NCBI GenBank assembly: GCA_963925735.1
Contig: CAWUUH010000009.1
Location: 1 to 64,000 of the forward strand
DNA from: UBA4582 sp013204195
Lineage (GTDB): Bacteria; Pseudomonadota; Gammaproteobacteria; Pseudomonadales; Azotimanducaceae
Direction of reading: 5' to 3'
DNA length: 64,000 bases
The notes below the pieces were generated by a model that did no database searches, was not told the origin of the DNA, and worked only from the letters and a program-made list of their open reading frames with translations. The position numbers were made by a program, and so were the translations under genes. Position 1 is the stretch's first letter. Each line of letters opens with the position of its first letter. Positions 43,743 through 52,720 of this stretch are shown here, piece by piece.

Positions 43743-44870
43743 TTAGCCCCGTTGGTCGATACTCGTATAGGCTCTGTTATCTGGTCCAATATAATCCGCG
43801 CTGGGGCGGATCAAGCGATTATTGGAACGCTGTTCGATCACATGAGCAGCCCAGCCGGTAACGCGAGACATGACAAAGATGGGGGTAAAAATCTTGGTTG
43901 GAATGCCCATATAGTTATAGGCCGAGGCGTGGAAAAAATCCGCATTCGGAAACAGCTTTTTCTCGTCCCACATGGTCTTGGCAACCGCCACTGAGATATC
44001 AAACAGGGTCGTGTCGCCAGCTTCATCAGCGAGCTTACGCGCCCATTCCTTAATAATATCGTTACGGGGATCATGGGTGCGATAGATCGCATGACCAAAG
44101 CCCATAATGGTTGCTTTGCTCTCGAGCATGGCCAGGATACCCGTTACGGCTTCTTCCGGTGTCTTAAACTTTTCGATCAGCTCCATCGCCGCTTCATTCG
44201 CACCGCCGTGAAGTGGGCCGCGCAGGGTTCCGATGGCAGCAGTTACACAGGAATACATATCCGACAGGGTTGCGGCACAGACTCTTGAAGCAAAGGTGCT
44301 GGCATTAAATTCATGCTCTGCGTACAGAATCAGCGAACAGTTCATCACTTGGCGATGCATCTCAGAGGGCGTATCGCCGCGCAGCATCTTCAGAAAGTGA
44401 CCGCCAATACTGGCTTCGCCGGTATCGGTGTCAATTCGTACGCCATCATGGGTAAAGCGATACCAGTAACAGATAATCGCTGGCAACGCGGCCAACAGGC
44501 GGTCCGCTGCCTCTTGTTGCTCAGCGAAGGTTTTCTCTGGCTCCAGGTTGCCTAGCATAGAGCAACCGGTACGCATCACATCCATGGGATGGGTGTCTTT
44601 CGGAATCAACTCCAGTACAGCCTTCAAGCTGTCAGGCAAACCACGCATCGCGGTTAACTTATCAATGTAGTCGGCCAGCTGCGACTTTGATGGCAACTCG
44701 CCGTACAACAACATGTAGGCGACTTCCTCGAATTGTGCATTCGCCGCCAAGTCGTCGATCCCATAACCTCGGTAAGTTAACCCAGAGCCTTCCTTGCCGA
44801 CCGTGCACAGGGCCGTTTCGCCTGCAGACTGACCCCGTAAGCCAGCGCCTCCCAGTTTTTTCTCAGCCAT
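43743..44870 (-). CDS. prpC: 2-Methylcitrate synthase
   Basis: A 375-residue citrate-synthase-fold enzyme joining propionyl-CoA and oxaloacetate. The start AGLRGQSAGETALCTVGKEG and TYRGYGIDDLA are the PrpC rather than GltA pattern. Active-site segments PLHGGANEAAMELI and GFGHAIYRTHDPR are intact. ATG 44870 with GGGGAAAA upstream. It follows prpB by 49 bases on the same strand. Confidence 0.94.
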   Translation of the reverse strand: MAEKKLGGAGLRGQSAGETALCTVGKEGSGLTYRGYGIDDLAANAQFEEVAYMLLYGELPSKSQLADYIDKLTAMRGLPDSLKAVLELIPKDTHPMDVMRTGCSMLGNLEPEKTFAEQQEAADRLLAALPAIICYWYRFTHDGVRIDTDTGEASIGGHFLKMLRGDTPSEMHRQVMNCSLILYAEHEFNASTFASRVCAATLSDMYSCVTAAIGTLRGPLHGGANEAAMELIEKFKTPEEAVTGILAMLESKATIMGFGHAIYRTHDPRNDIIKEWARKLADEAGDTTLFDISVAVAKTMWDEKKLFPNADFFHASAYNYMGIPTKIFTPIFVMSRVTGWAAHVIEQRSNNRLIRPSADYIGPDNRAYTSIDQRG

Positions 44871-44919
44871 CTGATTTTCCCCTATTTATCCGTTGATATA
44901 AAAAGATTGTAGCGAACCG

Positions 44920-45804
44920 TTACGAATTGCTCGATTCTTTAGTGAACAATTGGTCCAGTTTGTCTTCGTAGTCGTGGTAGCCCAGAAACTCGTACAGATC
45001 GTTACGGGTCTGCATGGTGTCAATCACCGCTTGCTGAGACCCTTCTTTACGCAAGGTCTGGTAAACGTTGAGCGCTGCGGCATTCATTGCCCGGAACGCT
45101 GACAGTGGATACAAAGCCATCTTAATACCAACCGACGCCAGTTCCTCGGTGGTATAACAGGGCGTTGCGCCGAATTCGGTAATGTTGGCCAACACCGGGA
45201 TCTTCACCGCGTCGACGACCTGCTGATACATGTCGAGGCTAGTCATCGCCTCGGCGAAAATGGCATCGGCGCCAGCCGCTTCAAAAATTCTGGCACGCTC
45301 GATCACTTCTTCAAGGCCGACAACGGCCAAGGCGTCGGTACGCGCCATGACGACGAAGGCGTCATCAGTCTTCGCATCAACTGCAGCTTTGATGCGGTCC
45401 GCCATCTCGGCACGGCTGACAATTTCCTTATTGGGCCGATGACCACAACGTTTCTGCGCGACCTGATCTTCAATATGCACGCCGGCGGCACCGGCCCTGA
45501 TCATTTCTTTGACGGTTCTGCTGATATTAAAAGCGCCACCCCAACCGGTGTCGATATCGACCAGCAATGGCAGGCTCGATGCACCTGTGATCCGCCGAAC
45601 ATCTTCCAGGACATTGTCCAGCGAGGTCATACCCAAGTCGGGCAAACCGTATGAGGCATTCGCCACACCGGCACCAGACAGGTAAATACACCGGTAGCCA
45701 GAAGCCTCGGCCATAATCGCCGTATAGGCGTTGATGGTCCCGACCACTTGCAGAGGAGTCTCCTGCTCGATCGCCAGCCTGAATTTTTGTCCCGCAGTCA
45801 TCAT
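44920..45804 (-). CDS. prpB: 2-Methylisocitrate lyase
   Basis: A 294-residue PEP-mutase-superfamily lyase giving pyruvate and succinate, the last step of the methylcitrate cycle. The catalytic loop is KRCGHRPNKEIVS and the metal site is VDIDTGWGGAFNI. ATG 45804 with GAGGG upstream (a second ATG at 45801). prpF, acnD and the PrpR regulator are not in the window; the flanking genes are unrelated. Confidence 0.94.
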   Translation of the reverse strand: MMTAGQKFRLAIEQETPLQVVGTINAYTAIMAEASGYRCIYLSGAGVANASYGLPDLGMTSLDNVLEDVRRITGASSLPLLVDIDTGWGGAFNISRTVKEMIRAGAAGVHIEDQVAQKRCGHRPNKEIVSRAEMADRIKAAVDAKTDDAFVVMARTDALAVVGLEEVIERARIFEAAGADAIFAEAMTSLDMYQQVVDAVKIPVLANITEFGATPCYTTEELASVGIKMALYPLSAFRAMNAAALNVYQTLRKEGSQQAVIDTMQTRNDLYEFLGYHDYEDKLDQLFTKESSNS

Positions 45805-45935
45805 TCCATTGCCCTCTTTTGGTCCACATATAAAAGCAGTCAAGTATACAGAAAACTGACCTCGCGTCGCGTAAATATTAGTCCTTGAGTCCCGTCGACG
45901 TTAAACTGCTCCCCTCAATCGACGTAGAATGCGCC

Positions 45936-47291
45936 ATGCTTTGGAGTGTAGAAATATTGCCTTACGAAACCGACGCGTTCGCGTGGTTTCGGCGCCTAGA
46001 GGACCAACATCTGCCCTTCCTGCTCGAGAGTCATGGCGCCGCGCAGCAGCGTTACGACATCATTGGCGCCAACCCAAGTAGCACCATTGAGGTCATCCAG
46101 GGCGAAGTGCGAGTAGACCAGGTGCTCACGACGCTGGATGCTTTCGATGCGGTCGAACAAACAGTAAACACTATGGTACCAGACTCAGCTTGCCCGCTAG
46201 ACCTGCCATTTCAAGGCGGCGCGGTTGGATTTTTCGGCTATGAGCTCACTCATCGCGCGCAAAAACTCCCAGGACGCTCTGGCTCGGAGCGTGATTTGGC
46301 GGACATGCTAGTAGGCATTTATGACATCTTTATCGTTATCGACCATGAACTGCGCCAAACTCACCGGGTTTGCACGCCAGGGGCCACGGCCAACGCCAAG
46401 GCACTTTGGGCCAAACTGTTAGCGCCATCGCGCAAACTACCCGGGCTGGATTTTCAGAGCACCAGCGATGTTCAAATGGACATGTCAGCCCCACAGTATT
46501 ATCAGGCGTTTGAAAAAATCAAAAACTATATCGATGCGGGCGACTGCTACCAGGTTAACTTTGCTCAACGCTTCAGCGCAACGTATCGAGGCAACCCGCT
46601 AGGGCTTTATCAAGCGCTACGGCAAACCCAGCGGGCGCCATTTTCTGCCTGTATAAGAACACCGGGCGCCGACATTCTGAGTTTTTCACCGGAGCGCCTG
46701 GTGCGGGTTGCGGATCGACAGATTCTCACCCAACCCATAAAAGGCACCCGCCCCAGACATCCAGATCCGAGCGAAGACCAGCGTCTCGCAGAGGAATTAC
46801 AGAGCAGCGAGAAGGATCGGGCCGAGAATCTCATGATCGTCGATCTGCTCCGCAATGACCTGGGCAAGACCGCCGTACCCGGCTCAATTGCCGTAGACTC
46901 GCTGTTTGAACTGGTCACCTTCGCCAATGTCCATCACCTTGTGAGCTCGGTGAGTGGCGAGTTGCGCCCAGACGTGAGCGCTATGGATTTATTACGCGCC
47001 TGTTTCCCGGGTGGCTCAGTCACCGGCGCACCGAAATACCGGGCCATGCAAATTATCGCTGAGCTTGAGCCGGTCAAACGGCAGGCTTATTGTGGCGCCA
47101 TTGGTTACTACAGTTATCACGGCAACCTGGATACCAACCTGCCTATTCGCACCATTATCTGCACGAACAACAAACTTCACTATTGGGGTGGCGGCGGTAT
47201 CGTGGCTGATTCCGAAGCGGCGCAGGAATACGAGGAAACGCTAACCAAGGTCAATTTTATCAGTAACGCCCTGGCGTCCTTGACAAAATAA
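45936..47291 (+). CDS. pabB: Aminodeoxychorismate synthase component I
   Basis: A 451-residue chorismate-utilising enzyme for folate synthesis. The motif PIKGTRPRH has the Lys nucleophile that separates PabB from anthranilate synthase (PIAGT). Other marks: DCYQVNFAQRF, AENLMIVDLLRNDLGK and GSVTGAPKYRAMQII. ATG 45936 fits the family start; its ribosome site is weak and the frame is open to 45885. Its stop TAA is inside a 13-bp tandem duplication. Confidence 0.92.
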   Translation: MLWSVEILPYETDAFAWFRRLEDQHLPFLLESHGAAQQRYDIIGANPSSTIEVIQGEVRVDQVLTTLDAFDAVEQTVNTMVPDSACPLDLPFQGGAVGFFGYELTHRAQKLPGRSGSERDLADMLVGIYDIFIVIDHELRQTHRVCTPGATANAKALWAKLLAPSRKLPGLDFQSTSDVQMDMSAPQYYQAFEKIKNYIDAGDCYQVNFAQRFSATYRGNPLGLYQALRQTQRAPFSACIRTPGADILSFSPERLVRVADRQILTQPIKGTRPRHPDPSEDQRLAEELQSSEKDRAENLMIVDLLRNDLGKTAVPGSIAVDSLFELVTFANVHHLVSSVSGELRPDVSAMDLLRACFPGGSVTGAPKYRAMQIIAELEPVKRQAYCGAIGYYSYHGNLDTNLPIRTIICTNNKLHYWGGGGIVADSEAAQEYEETLTKVNFISNALASLTK

Positions 47292-47307
47292 TAAGACAAA
47301 ATAATAA
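47282..47307. repeat. 13-bp tandem duplication over the pabB stop codon
   Basis: GACAAAATAATAA at 47282-47294 is repeated exactly at 47295-47307. The first copy contains the stop TAA at 47289-47291. Confidence 0.92.
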
Positions 47308-47348
47308 GACCGAGGCCACCGGCCGCGACTAAAACGCACCGACCGCAA

Positions 47349-47963
47349 TTATACGCCGGGGTTAATCGCCGCCTCATCGATGAATTGACGCAACTCAGCG
47401 TAGTCGTCGGTGACACGGAACTGTGGAAATTCCTCAATAACATTCTTCGGCGCACGAAATAGGAAACCCGCATCGGCTTCTGCCAACATCGTTGTGTCGT
47501 TATAGGAATCCCCGGCAGCATAGATTCGATAGTTCAACGCATGCAGCGATTGCACTGAGATTTTCTTGGGGTCCTGCTGGCGGAGCTTATAGCCCGTGAC
47601 ATTACCCGCATCATCTACGATCAGCCGATGGCAGAACAAGGTCGGCCACGCCAATTGTTGCATCAGCGGCTGAGCGAATTCATAGAAGGTGTCAGATAAA
47701 ATAATCACCTGATAACTGGCGCGCAGAGAATCCAGAAAATCTTTCGCGCCATCCATGGGCGCCAGTGTCTGGATCACGTCTTGGATGTCATCCAGCTTGA
47801 GGTTATGTTCCGCCAAAATTCGCAAGCGTTGCTGCATCAGCACGTCGTAGTCGGGGATATCCCGCGTGGTGGCGCGTAATGACTCGATGCCGGTTTTCTC
47901 AGCGAATGCAATCCATATTTCTGGGACTAAAACGCCTTCGAGATCTAAACAAACAAGATCCAT
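47349..47963 (-). CDS. thrH: Phosphoserine phosphatase/homoserine phosphotransferase ThrH
   Basis: A 204-residue HAD enzyme of the ThrH type known from Pseudomonas, moving phosphate from phosphoserine to homoserine or water. The first motif is CLDLEGVLVPEIW (DLEG in place of DxDGT, typical for ThrH), then ILSDTFYEF and AAGDSYNDTTML. Neighbourhood with pabB and a cysB-like gene matches Pseudomonas. Confidence 0.93.
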   Translation of the reverse strand: MDLVCLDLEGVLVPEIWIAFAEKTGIESLRATTRDIPDYDVLMQQRLRILAEHNLKLDDIQDVIQTLAPMDGAKDFLDSLRASYQVIILSDTFYEFAQPLMQQLAWPTLFCHRLIVDDAGNVTGYKLRQQDPKKISVQSLHALNYRIYAAGDSYNDTTMLAEADAGFLFRAPKNVIEEFPQFRVTDDYAELRQFIDEAAINPGV

Positions 47964-48128
47964 GACCTATCCTATTGATGAGTATAACGGTAACAGTCAC
48001 TACTGGTTGATTCACCAGCTCACTGCAAAGAAACCAAATTGTTTCATGGCCAGCTTGGGTTTAGCAAGAAAATTCAGCCAACGATCGTTTTGAAGCGCAG
48101 TCGATGCTGATATCAACCAGCACGCAGA

Positions 48129-49103
48129 CTACAGGGTGGGCAATTTAATCTCGCTGAAGAGTAATTCTAATTCAGCTCTGTTTTGGCGTTCAAAGGCATC
48201 GTCAACAAGTTCACGAGCCAGATGTGGCGCGAACAACTCAAGAAACTCATACATATAGCCGCGCAAAAACGTTCCACGGCGACACCCTATCATCGTTGTA
48301 CTCGAGTCGAACAGATGTGTGGCGTCAAGCGCCACCAGATCACTATCGACAACCGGGTCATGGGCCATTGTCGCAATAATACCGATACCTAAGCCAAGCC
48401 GAACATAAGTCTTGATCACATCCGCGTCAGTGGCTGTGAAGACGACTTTGGGTGATAGACCACGGTGCATAAAAGCATCATCTAACTTCGATCGCCCCGT
48501 GAAGCCAAATACGTAGGTCACAATCGGAAAGCGGGCGACAGCCTCTAGCGTCAATTTTCCCACTTCAGTTAATGGATGTCCTTTCGGGACTACAATACAG
48601 CGATTCCAGGTATAACAAGGCATCATCACAAGATCACCGAATAGCTCCAGGGCTTCTGTCGCGATGGCAAAATCAACGACACCATCGGCGGCCATCTCGG
48701 CAATTTGCATTGGGCTTCCCTGGTGCATATGTAACGAAACATCAGGATAGCGTTCAATAAAGGCACTGATCACTTTGGGCAACGCATAACGTGCCTGAGT
48801 ATGGGTCGTCGCAACTGACAGGCTGCCCTTCCTTTCGTTACTGAATTCCTGAGCGACCTGTTTGATACTCTCGACCGTATGTAAAATCTCTCCGGCTTTC
48901 TCGATAATAGTCTGCCCCGCCGGCGTAATGCGGGTTAGATGTTTACCGCTTCGAGCAAAGACCTCGACGCCCAACTCATCTTCCAGCAAGCGGATCTGCT
49001 TGCTGATTCCAGGCTGCGAAGTAAACAGGCTTTGTGCCGTCGCAGAGACGTTCAGGCCATGATGGGCCACTTCCCATATGTATCTGAGTTGTTGAAGTTT
49101 CAT
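48129..49103 (-). CDS. cysB: CysB-like LysR regulator
   Basis: A 324-residue LysR-type regulator of the CysB/Cbl group. N-terminal MKLQQLRYIWEVAHHGLNVSATAQ and SQPGISKQIRLLEDELGVEVFARSGK are CysB-specific helix-turn-helix features. TTHTQARYALPKVI, the sulfate/acetylserine pocket, is kept. It should activate sulfate assimilation genes with N-acetylserine as inducer. ATG 49103, with a long leader. Confidence 0.9.
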   Translation of the reverse strand: MKLQQLRYIWEVAHHGLNVSATAQSLFTSQPGISKQIRLLEDELGVEVFARSGKHLTRITPAGQTIIEKAGEILHTVESIKQVAQEFSNERKGSLSVATTHTQARYALPKVISAFIERYPDVSLHMHQGSPMQIAEMAADGVVDFAIATEALELFGDLVMMPCYTWNRCIVVPKGHPLTEVGKLTLEAVARFPIVTYVFGFTGRSKLDDAFMHRGLSPKVVFTATDADVIKTYVRLGLGIGIIATMAHDPVVDSDLVALDATHLFDSSTTMIGCRRGTFLRGYMYEFLELFAPHLARELVDDAFERQNRAELELLFSEIKLPTL

Positions 49104-49215
49104 AGGCGGTCCAACTGAAAGTATCCGTGCTTGAGGGCGATCTTCGTACTGATGGCGCTAGAACTTGCGACCTAACACTGTAACTATTCAGGGTTTGATC
49201 CTTGAGCGAAGCCTT

Positions 49216-49246
49216 ATTATAAACGCGAATCGTCTAAAAATGTCAT
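49216..49246 (-). promoter_or_regulatory. Candidate promoter of the cysB-like gene
   Basis: On the minus strand, a perfect TATAAT (49216-49221) preceded by ATGACA (49241-49246) with 19 bases between. The spacing is long, and the leader would be about 105 bases. Confidence 0.35.
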
Positions 49247-49332
49247 CAAATATTCTATTAGACTCTAACGATTTAATGCGCTCCCTCGGAAAATTCTCCA
49301 TTTAAAACACCCGATCACGGGCTGACGCATGA

Positions 49333-50232
49333 TTACCGTCTGTTCGTGATGCCATGGGGTACGTGTCCCGTCGGCACAAATTCGCTGGCAAGCCGACAAT
49401 GCTCAGCCTGATCATCGAAGAAAACATCTGCCCCAAATGCCTTGAGGAACTCTGCCTTGCTCATACCACCCAGGAACAAGGACTCATCAATACGAATATT
49501 CCAGGCTCTAAGCGTCTTGATCACCCGTTCATGAGAAGGTGCGGCTCTGGCAGTCACTAACGCGGTTCGAATCGGGCATTCTCCCGTTGGAAACTCACTC
49601 TGTAGATCATGTAAAGCCGCCAAGAACGGTTTGAACGGTCCGCCCATCAGCGGCTCGTTGGCCGCCTGCTGTTCATTGGCGGTAAATGCCTGCAGCCCTG
49701 CCGCCTGATAGATTTGCTCTGACTCGTCAGAAAACAGCACCGCATCACCATCGAAGGCAAACTGTAGTTGATCTGACTCTCGGGGTTGTTGTGGTGACGG
49801 CAAGATACTGGCCGCTGCCATGCCATTGTCGAGGGCTTCGCGAACATCTTCAGGATTGGTCGAGAGAAACAGGTGACAACGAAACGGCCGCATATAACGA
49901 AAAGGTGGCGAGCCGCCAGTAAATGCGGCTCTGGATATCGGCAAAGCATGATGTTGAATGGAATTAAACACCCGCAGACCGGTATCTGCGGTATTTCTGG
50001 ACAACAATATCACCTCAACCTGCTCTTCTCCTGCGAGTAGTTGATTTAAGTGCAGCAGCTTTCTCACTAGCGGAAATGCGTCACCGGGCGCCAGCGGCTC
50101 CGACTCGCGAGCGATCTGATAAGCCGCATAGGCAGCGACACCCTCTTCGCGATAAACTCTGTCACTCTCGCTGAGATCGAACAGGGCACTGCTTGATGTT
50201 GCGACCACCAGCTTTTTTTTTTTGCCCTCCAT
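49333..50232 (-). CDS. Cytosolic 5'-nucleotidase (PF06189)
   Basis: A 299-residue protein of the 5'-nucleotidase family PF06189, related to cN-I, which dephosphorylates nucleoside monophosphates. Visible: VVATSSSALFDL near the N-terminus (family's first acidic motif), EVILLSRNTADTGLRVFNSI, FAFDGDAVLFSDESE, and FLGGMSKAEFLKAFGADVFFDDQ. ATG 50232 is supported by the family start; just after it an A11 run encodes the KKKK stretch. Divergent from the VWA operon. Confidence 0.86.
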   Translation of the reverse strand: MEGKKKKLVVATSSSALFDLSESDRVYREEGVAAYAAYQIARESEPLAPGDAFPLVRKLLHLNQLLAGEEQVEVILLSRNTADTGLRVFNSIQHHALPISRAAFTGGSPPFRYMRPFRCHLFLSTNPEDVREALDNGMAAASILPSPQQPRESDQLQFAFDGDAVLFSDESEQIYQAAGLQAFTANEQQAANEPLMGGPFKPFLAALHDLQSEFPTGECPIRTALVTARAAPSHERVIKTLRAWNIRIDESLFLGGMSKAEFLKAFGADVFFDDQAEHCRLASEFVPTGHVPHGITNRR

Positions 50233-50312
50233 CCTCAAAACCCCTAACCTTGAGGCTGTAACGTTAACCATTCACCCACAGAAGTCAATCAGGCCAACCA
50301 GCAACAGGAATT

Positions 50313-51020
50313 ATGAGCAAGGACCCTAATCTTCCCGGCAAGCCCTCCCAAGCCGTCAGCCAGTTTCTCGACCAAGTGGCTCGAACACCGGTCAAGTCTA
50401 GCGCTGCCGATGCTGGGCGCCTGATCTTTGCCTTAGACGCTACCGCCAGTCGCGAACCTATGTGGGACAGTGCCTGCCGAATCCAGGCAGAGATGTTTGC
50501 CGAGACGGCCAGCCTGGGTGGCCTCCAGGTTCAGCTATGTTATTACCGGGGCTTCCAACAGTTTCATTGTGACCGCTGGTGTACTGACACTGCACACTTG
50601 CAGCAGCAAATGGCCCAGGTTCGATGTCTCGGTGGTGCGACCCAGATTGGTCGTGTCCTCGAGCACTGTGTGATTGAAGCCCGCCAGCACAAAGTTCAGG
50701 CGCTGGTTTTTATCGGCGACGCTATTGAGGAGGCCACTGACCCATTATGCGCAACCGCCGGCCAGCTAGGCCTATTGAATGTACCTGTATTCATCTTTCA
50801 GGAAGGCCATTCACCGCAAGTCACGCGCGCATTCCAACAAATAGCCCAACTGTCAGGCGGCGCCTGCGTACCCTTTGATCACCACAGCGCCAATGAACTC
50901 CGCGACCTGTTAACGGCTGTGGCTGTGTACGCCGCCGGCGGCCGCAAGGCGCTGGAAAATTTCAGTCGACGTGCTGGGCCTGGCGTTGCCTTGCTTACCC
51001 GCCAATTTAAGGACCGGTAG
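50313..51020 (+). CDS. VWA-fold protein, first gene of a five-gene operon
   Basis: A 235-residue protein. From residue 37 the pattern LIFALDATASREPMWDSA replaces the usual DxSxS of a von Willebrand A domain with DATAS; later strands QALVFIGDAIEE and VPVFIFQEG complete the fold. The metal site is therefore partly changed. It is soluble with no signal peptide. AGGA precedes ATG 50313. It abuts the next gene. Function unknown; similar VWA/J-domain pairs occur in other proteobacteria. Confidence 0.75.
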   Translation: MSKDPNLPGKPSQAVSQFLDQVARTPVKSSAADAGRLIFALDATASREPMWDSACRIQAEMFAETASLGGLQVQLCYYRGFQQFHCDRWCTDTAHLQQQMAQVRCLGGATQIGRVLEHCVIEARQHKVQALVFIGDAIEEATDPLCATAGQLGLLNVPVFIFQEGHSPQVTRAFQQIAQLSGGACVPFDHHSANELRDLLTAVAVYAAGGRKALENFSRRAGPGVALLTRQFKDR

Positions 51021-51752
51021 ATGCTGCAGCTGACCCTGGCAATCGTCGTTTTAATTATTTTGTTCGCCGGCTTGCGAATCGCCCTCGGCCGCCGACGGCT
51101 GAGCATCCGGCAATTTATGTATATTTACGCCAGCGTCGTCGGTGGCGGCATGCTGGTTTTTCTGGGACTGACCGGGCGCCTCAACTGGTTATTTGCCCTG
51201 CTTGGCGCTGCACTGCCTTTTTTGATGCGAGTATTACCTTGGATCAGCCGCAGCCTCGGGCTGGCTAGCCTCTATCGTCGACTGCGTGCCACAACCGGCT
51301 TTGGCGCACCGGTCCAGCCCGCTAGTGGTCAAACTTCAGCACTGGATACTCGGTTTTTTGCCATGACCCTGGAGCATGACAGCGGCACAATGAACGGCAT
51401 GATCCTGGAAGGCCAATTTACCGGCCAACAACTGTCTCAACTGGATGTGAAGCAATTACAGCTATTACTCGGCGAGTGTCGAGTCGATAATGACTCGGTT
51501 AATGTGCTAACGGCTTATCTTGATCGTCACTATCCTGATTGGCACGCGCATTTCGAAGCGCCGACCACGACGGCAGCCATGGATACCGCGCAGGCCTATG
51601 AGATACTGGGACTGCAGCCCGGGGCGACGCGCGAAATGGTGATTAATGCCCATCGAAAGCTGATGCAGAAATTCCACCCCGATCGAGGGGGTCCCACCTA
51701 CCTGGCGACCCAGATCAATCTGGCGAAAGACCTACTGATGGAGCATTTGTAA
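51021..51752 (+). CDS. Membrane-anchored C-terminal J-domain protein
   Basis: A 243-residue protein with two to three N-terminal helices (about 2-20, 33-52, 55-75), a middle region, and a J domain in the last 55 residues (AYEILGLQPGATREMVINAH, then KFHPDRGG with the HPD that stimulates DnaK). The single-pass-plus-J layout recalls Tim14/Pam18-like co-chaperones. It starts directly after the VWA stop. Probably recruits DnaK to an inner-membrane client. Confidence 0.85.
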   Translation: MLQLTLAIVVLIILFAGLRIALGRRRLSIRQFMYIYASVVGGGMLVFLGLTGRLNWLFALLGAALPFLMRVLPWISRSLGLASLYRRLRATTGFGAPVQPASGQTSALDTRFFAMTLEHDSGTMNGMILEGQFTGQQLSQLDVKQLQLLLGECRVDNDSVNVLTAYLDRHYPDWHAHFEAPTTTAAMDTAQAYEILGLQPGATREMVINAHRKLMQKFHPDRGGPTYLATQINLAKDLLMEHL

Positions 51753-52241
51753 TTGTCCGGCGCAACCCCGATCTACGTGGGCTTTTGGTCTAGGTTCCTG
51801 GCTTTTCTGATCGACAGTCTGGTGGCTTCCCTATTCCTTTACCCGCTTTCGTTATTGTATGACCCCGCCCTGGCGCTGAATCTGGACCCCACCCACGCGA
51901 ACCAGATTGTCGATGCGTTACTCGCCAAAATGATGTTGGAAATGATCTTGATTGGCGCGCTCTTTATTGCCTTTTGGATCTATTTCGGCTCCAGCCCAGG
52001 AAAAATGCTGTTCAAGAGTTATATCGTCGATGCCAGCACTCTGGGGCCGGCTAGTCGCAAACAGCTGTTGATACGTTACTTGGGGTACTATGTGAGCCTG
52101 CTGCCCTTTGGCCTGGGCTTCTTTTGGATAGGTCTCGATCCTCGCAAACAAGGCTGGCACGACAAGTTGGCCGATACATTAGTCGTCAATCAACAGACCC
52201 GCGATACCTTGCGAGTTGAACTCAGCAGCGATAGATCATGA
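51753..52241 (+). CDS. RDD-family membrane protein
   Basis: A 162-residue three-helix protein of the RDD family (PF06271). RDD marks: FWSRFLAFLIDSLVASLF, GSSPGKMLFKSYIVD and RKQGWHDKLADTLVV. Start TTG 51753 directly follows the J-protein stop. It overlaps the next gene by four bases (ATGA). Some RDD proteins act as cation antiporters, others accompany membrane protein complexes. Confidence 0.83.
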   Translation: MSGATPIYVGFWSRFLAFLIDSLVASLFLYPLSLLYDPALALNLDPTHANQIVDALLAKMMLEMILIGALFIAFWIYFGSSPGKMLFKSYIVDASTLGPASRKQLLIRYLGYYVSLLPFGLGFFWIGLDPRKQGWHDKLADTLVVNQQTRDTLRVELSSDRS

Positions 52242-52720
52242 CACCTTTCGAGCAATTGACCGCAGACCATCAGCAACTGGGCAGGCTCATTATCAGCCAG
52301 TCATTGGCCACTGACCCTGACATCATACCCAGACTCACAGCCCTGGAGATTCAGCTGAGCGGCCTCGCTGTCACCGCGGCGCGGGCAGAACGCAGCCCCG
52401 CCCTCGCCGCGATGCTGACCCTGCAGATTCGAAAAGTCAGCCAGGAGATCTATTGCCTTGCCCACTGTGCGCTGGGTTATCTGGCGCTGGTAGACGAGCT
52501 GCCAGGTACCAATGAGCCCTTGCTGGTGCCCGCAGAATACCGGCGACTCAGTCAGCTGTATCTGAACCCCAAGATTCCAGACCTCGACAGTCGCGGCGAC
52601 CCACGGCAGTATCTGATCGATCTTTTATTGATTAACCCTGCACCACGATTAGACGCCACAAGCCAGCGCGGGCCCGGCGAAACACCTAATCTGCAGCTAA
52701 ACCAGGAGCGAAAACTGTGA
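52238..52720 (+). CDS. Unrecognised 160-residue protein in the VWA operon
   Basis: I do not recognise this protein. It is soluble, helical in the first 100 residues (EQLTADHQQLGRLIISQSLA, QIRKVSQEIYCLAHCALGYL), with a proline-rich, disordered last third. Two cysteines lie close together in YCLAHCALG. It overlaps both neighbours by four bases, so it is clearly part of the operon. Confidence 0.72.
   Translation: MTPFEQLTADHQQLGRLIISQSLATDPDIIPRLTALEIQLSGLAVTAARAERSPALAAMLTLQIRKVSQEIYCLAHCALGYLALVDELPGTNEPLLVPAEYRRLSQLYLNPKIPDLDSRGDPRQYLIDLLLINPAPRLDATSQRGPGETPNLQLNQERKL

Noticed and set aside
48129..50271. Frameshift in the 5'-nucleotidase at the A11 run
   Set aside because: The frame is continuous from ATG 50232 as given; only the risk of slippage is reported.
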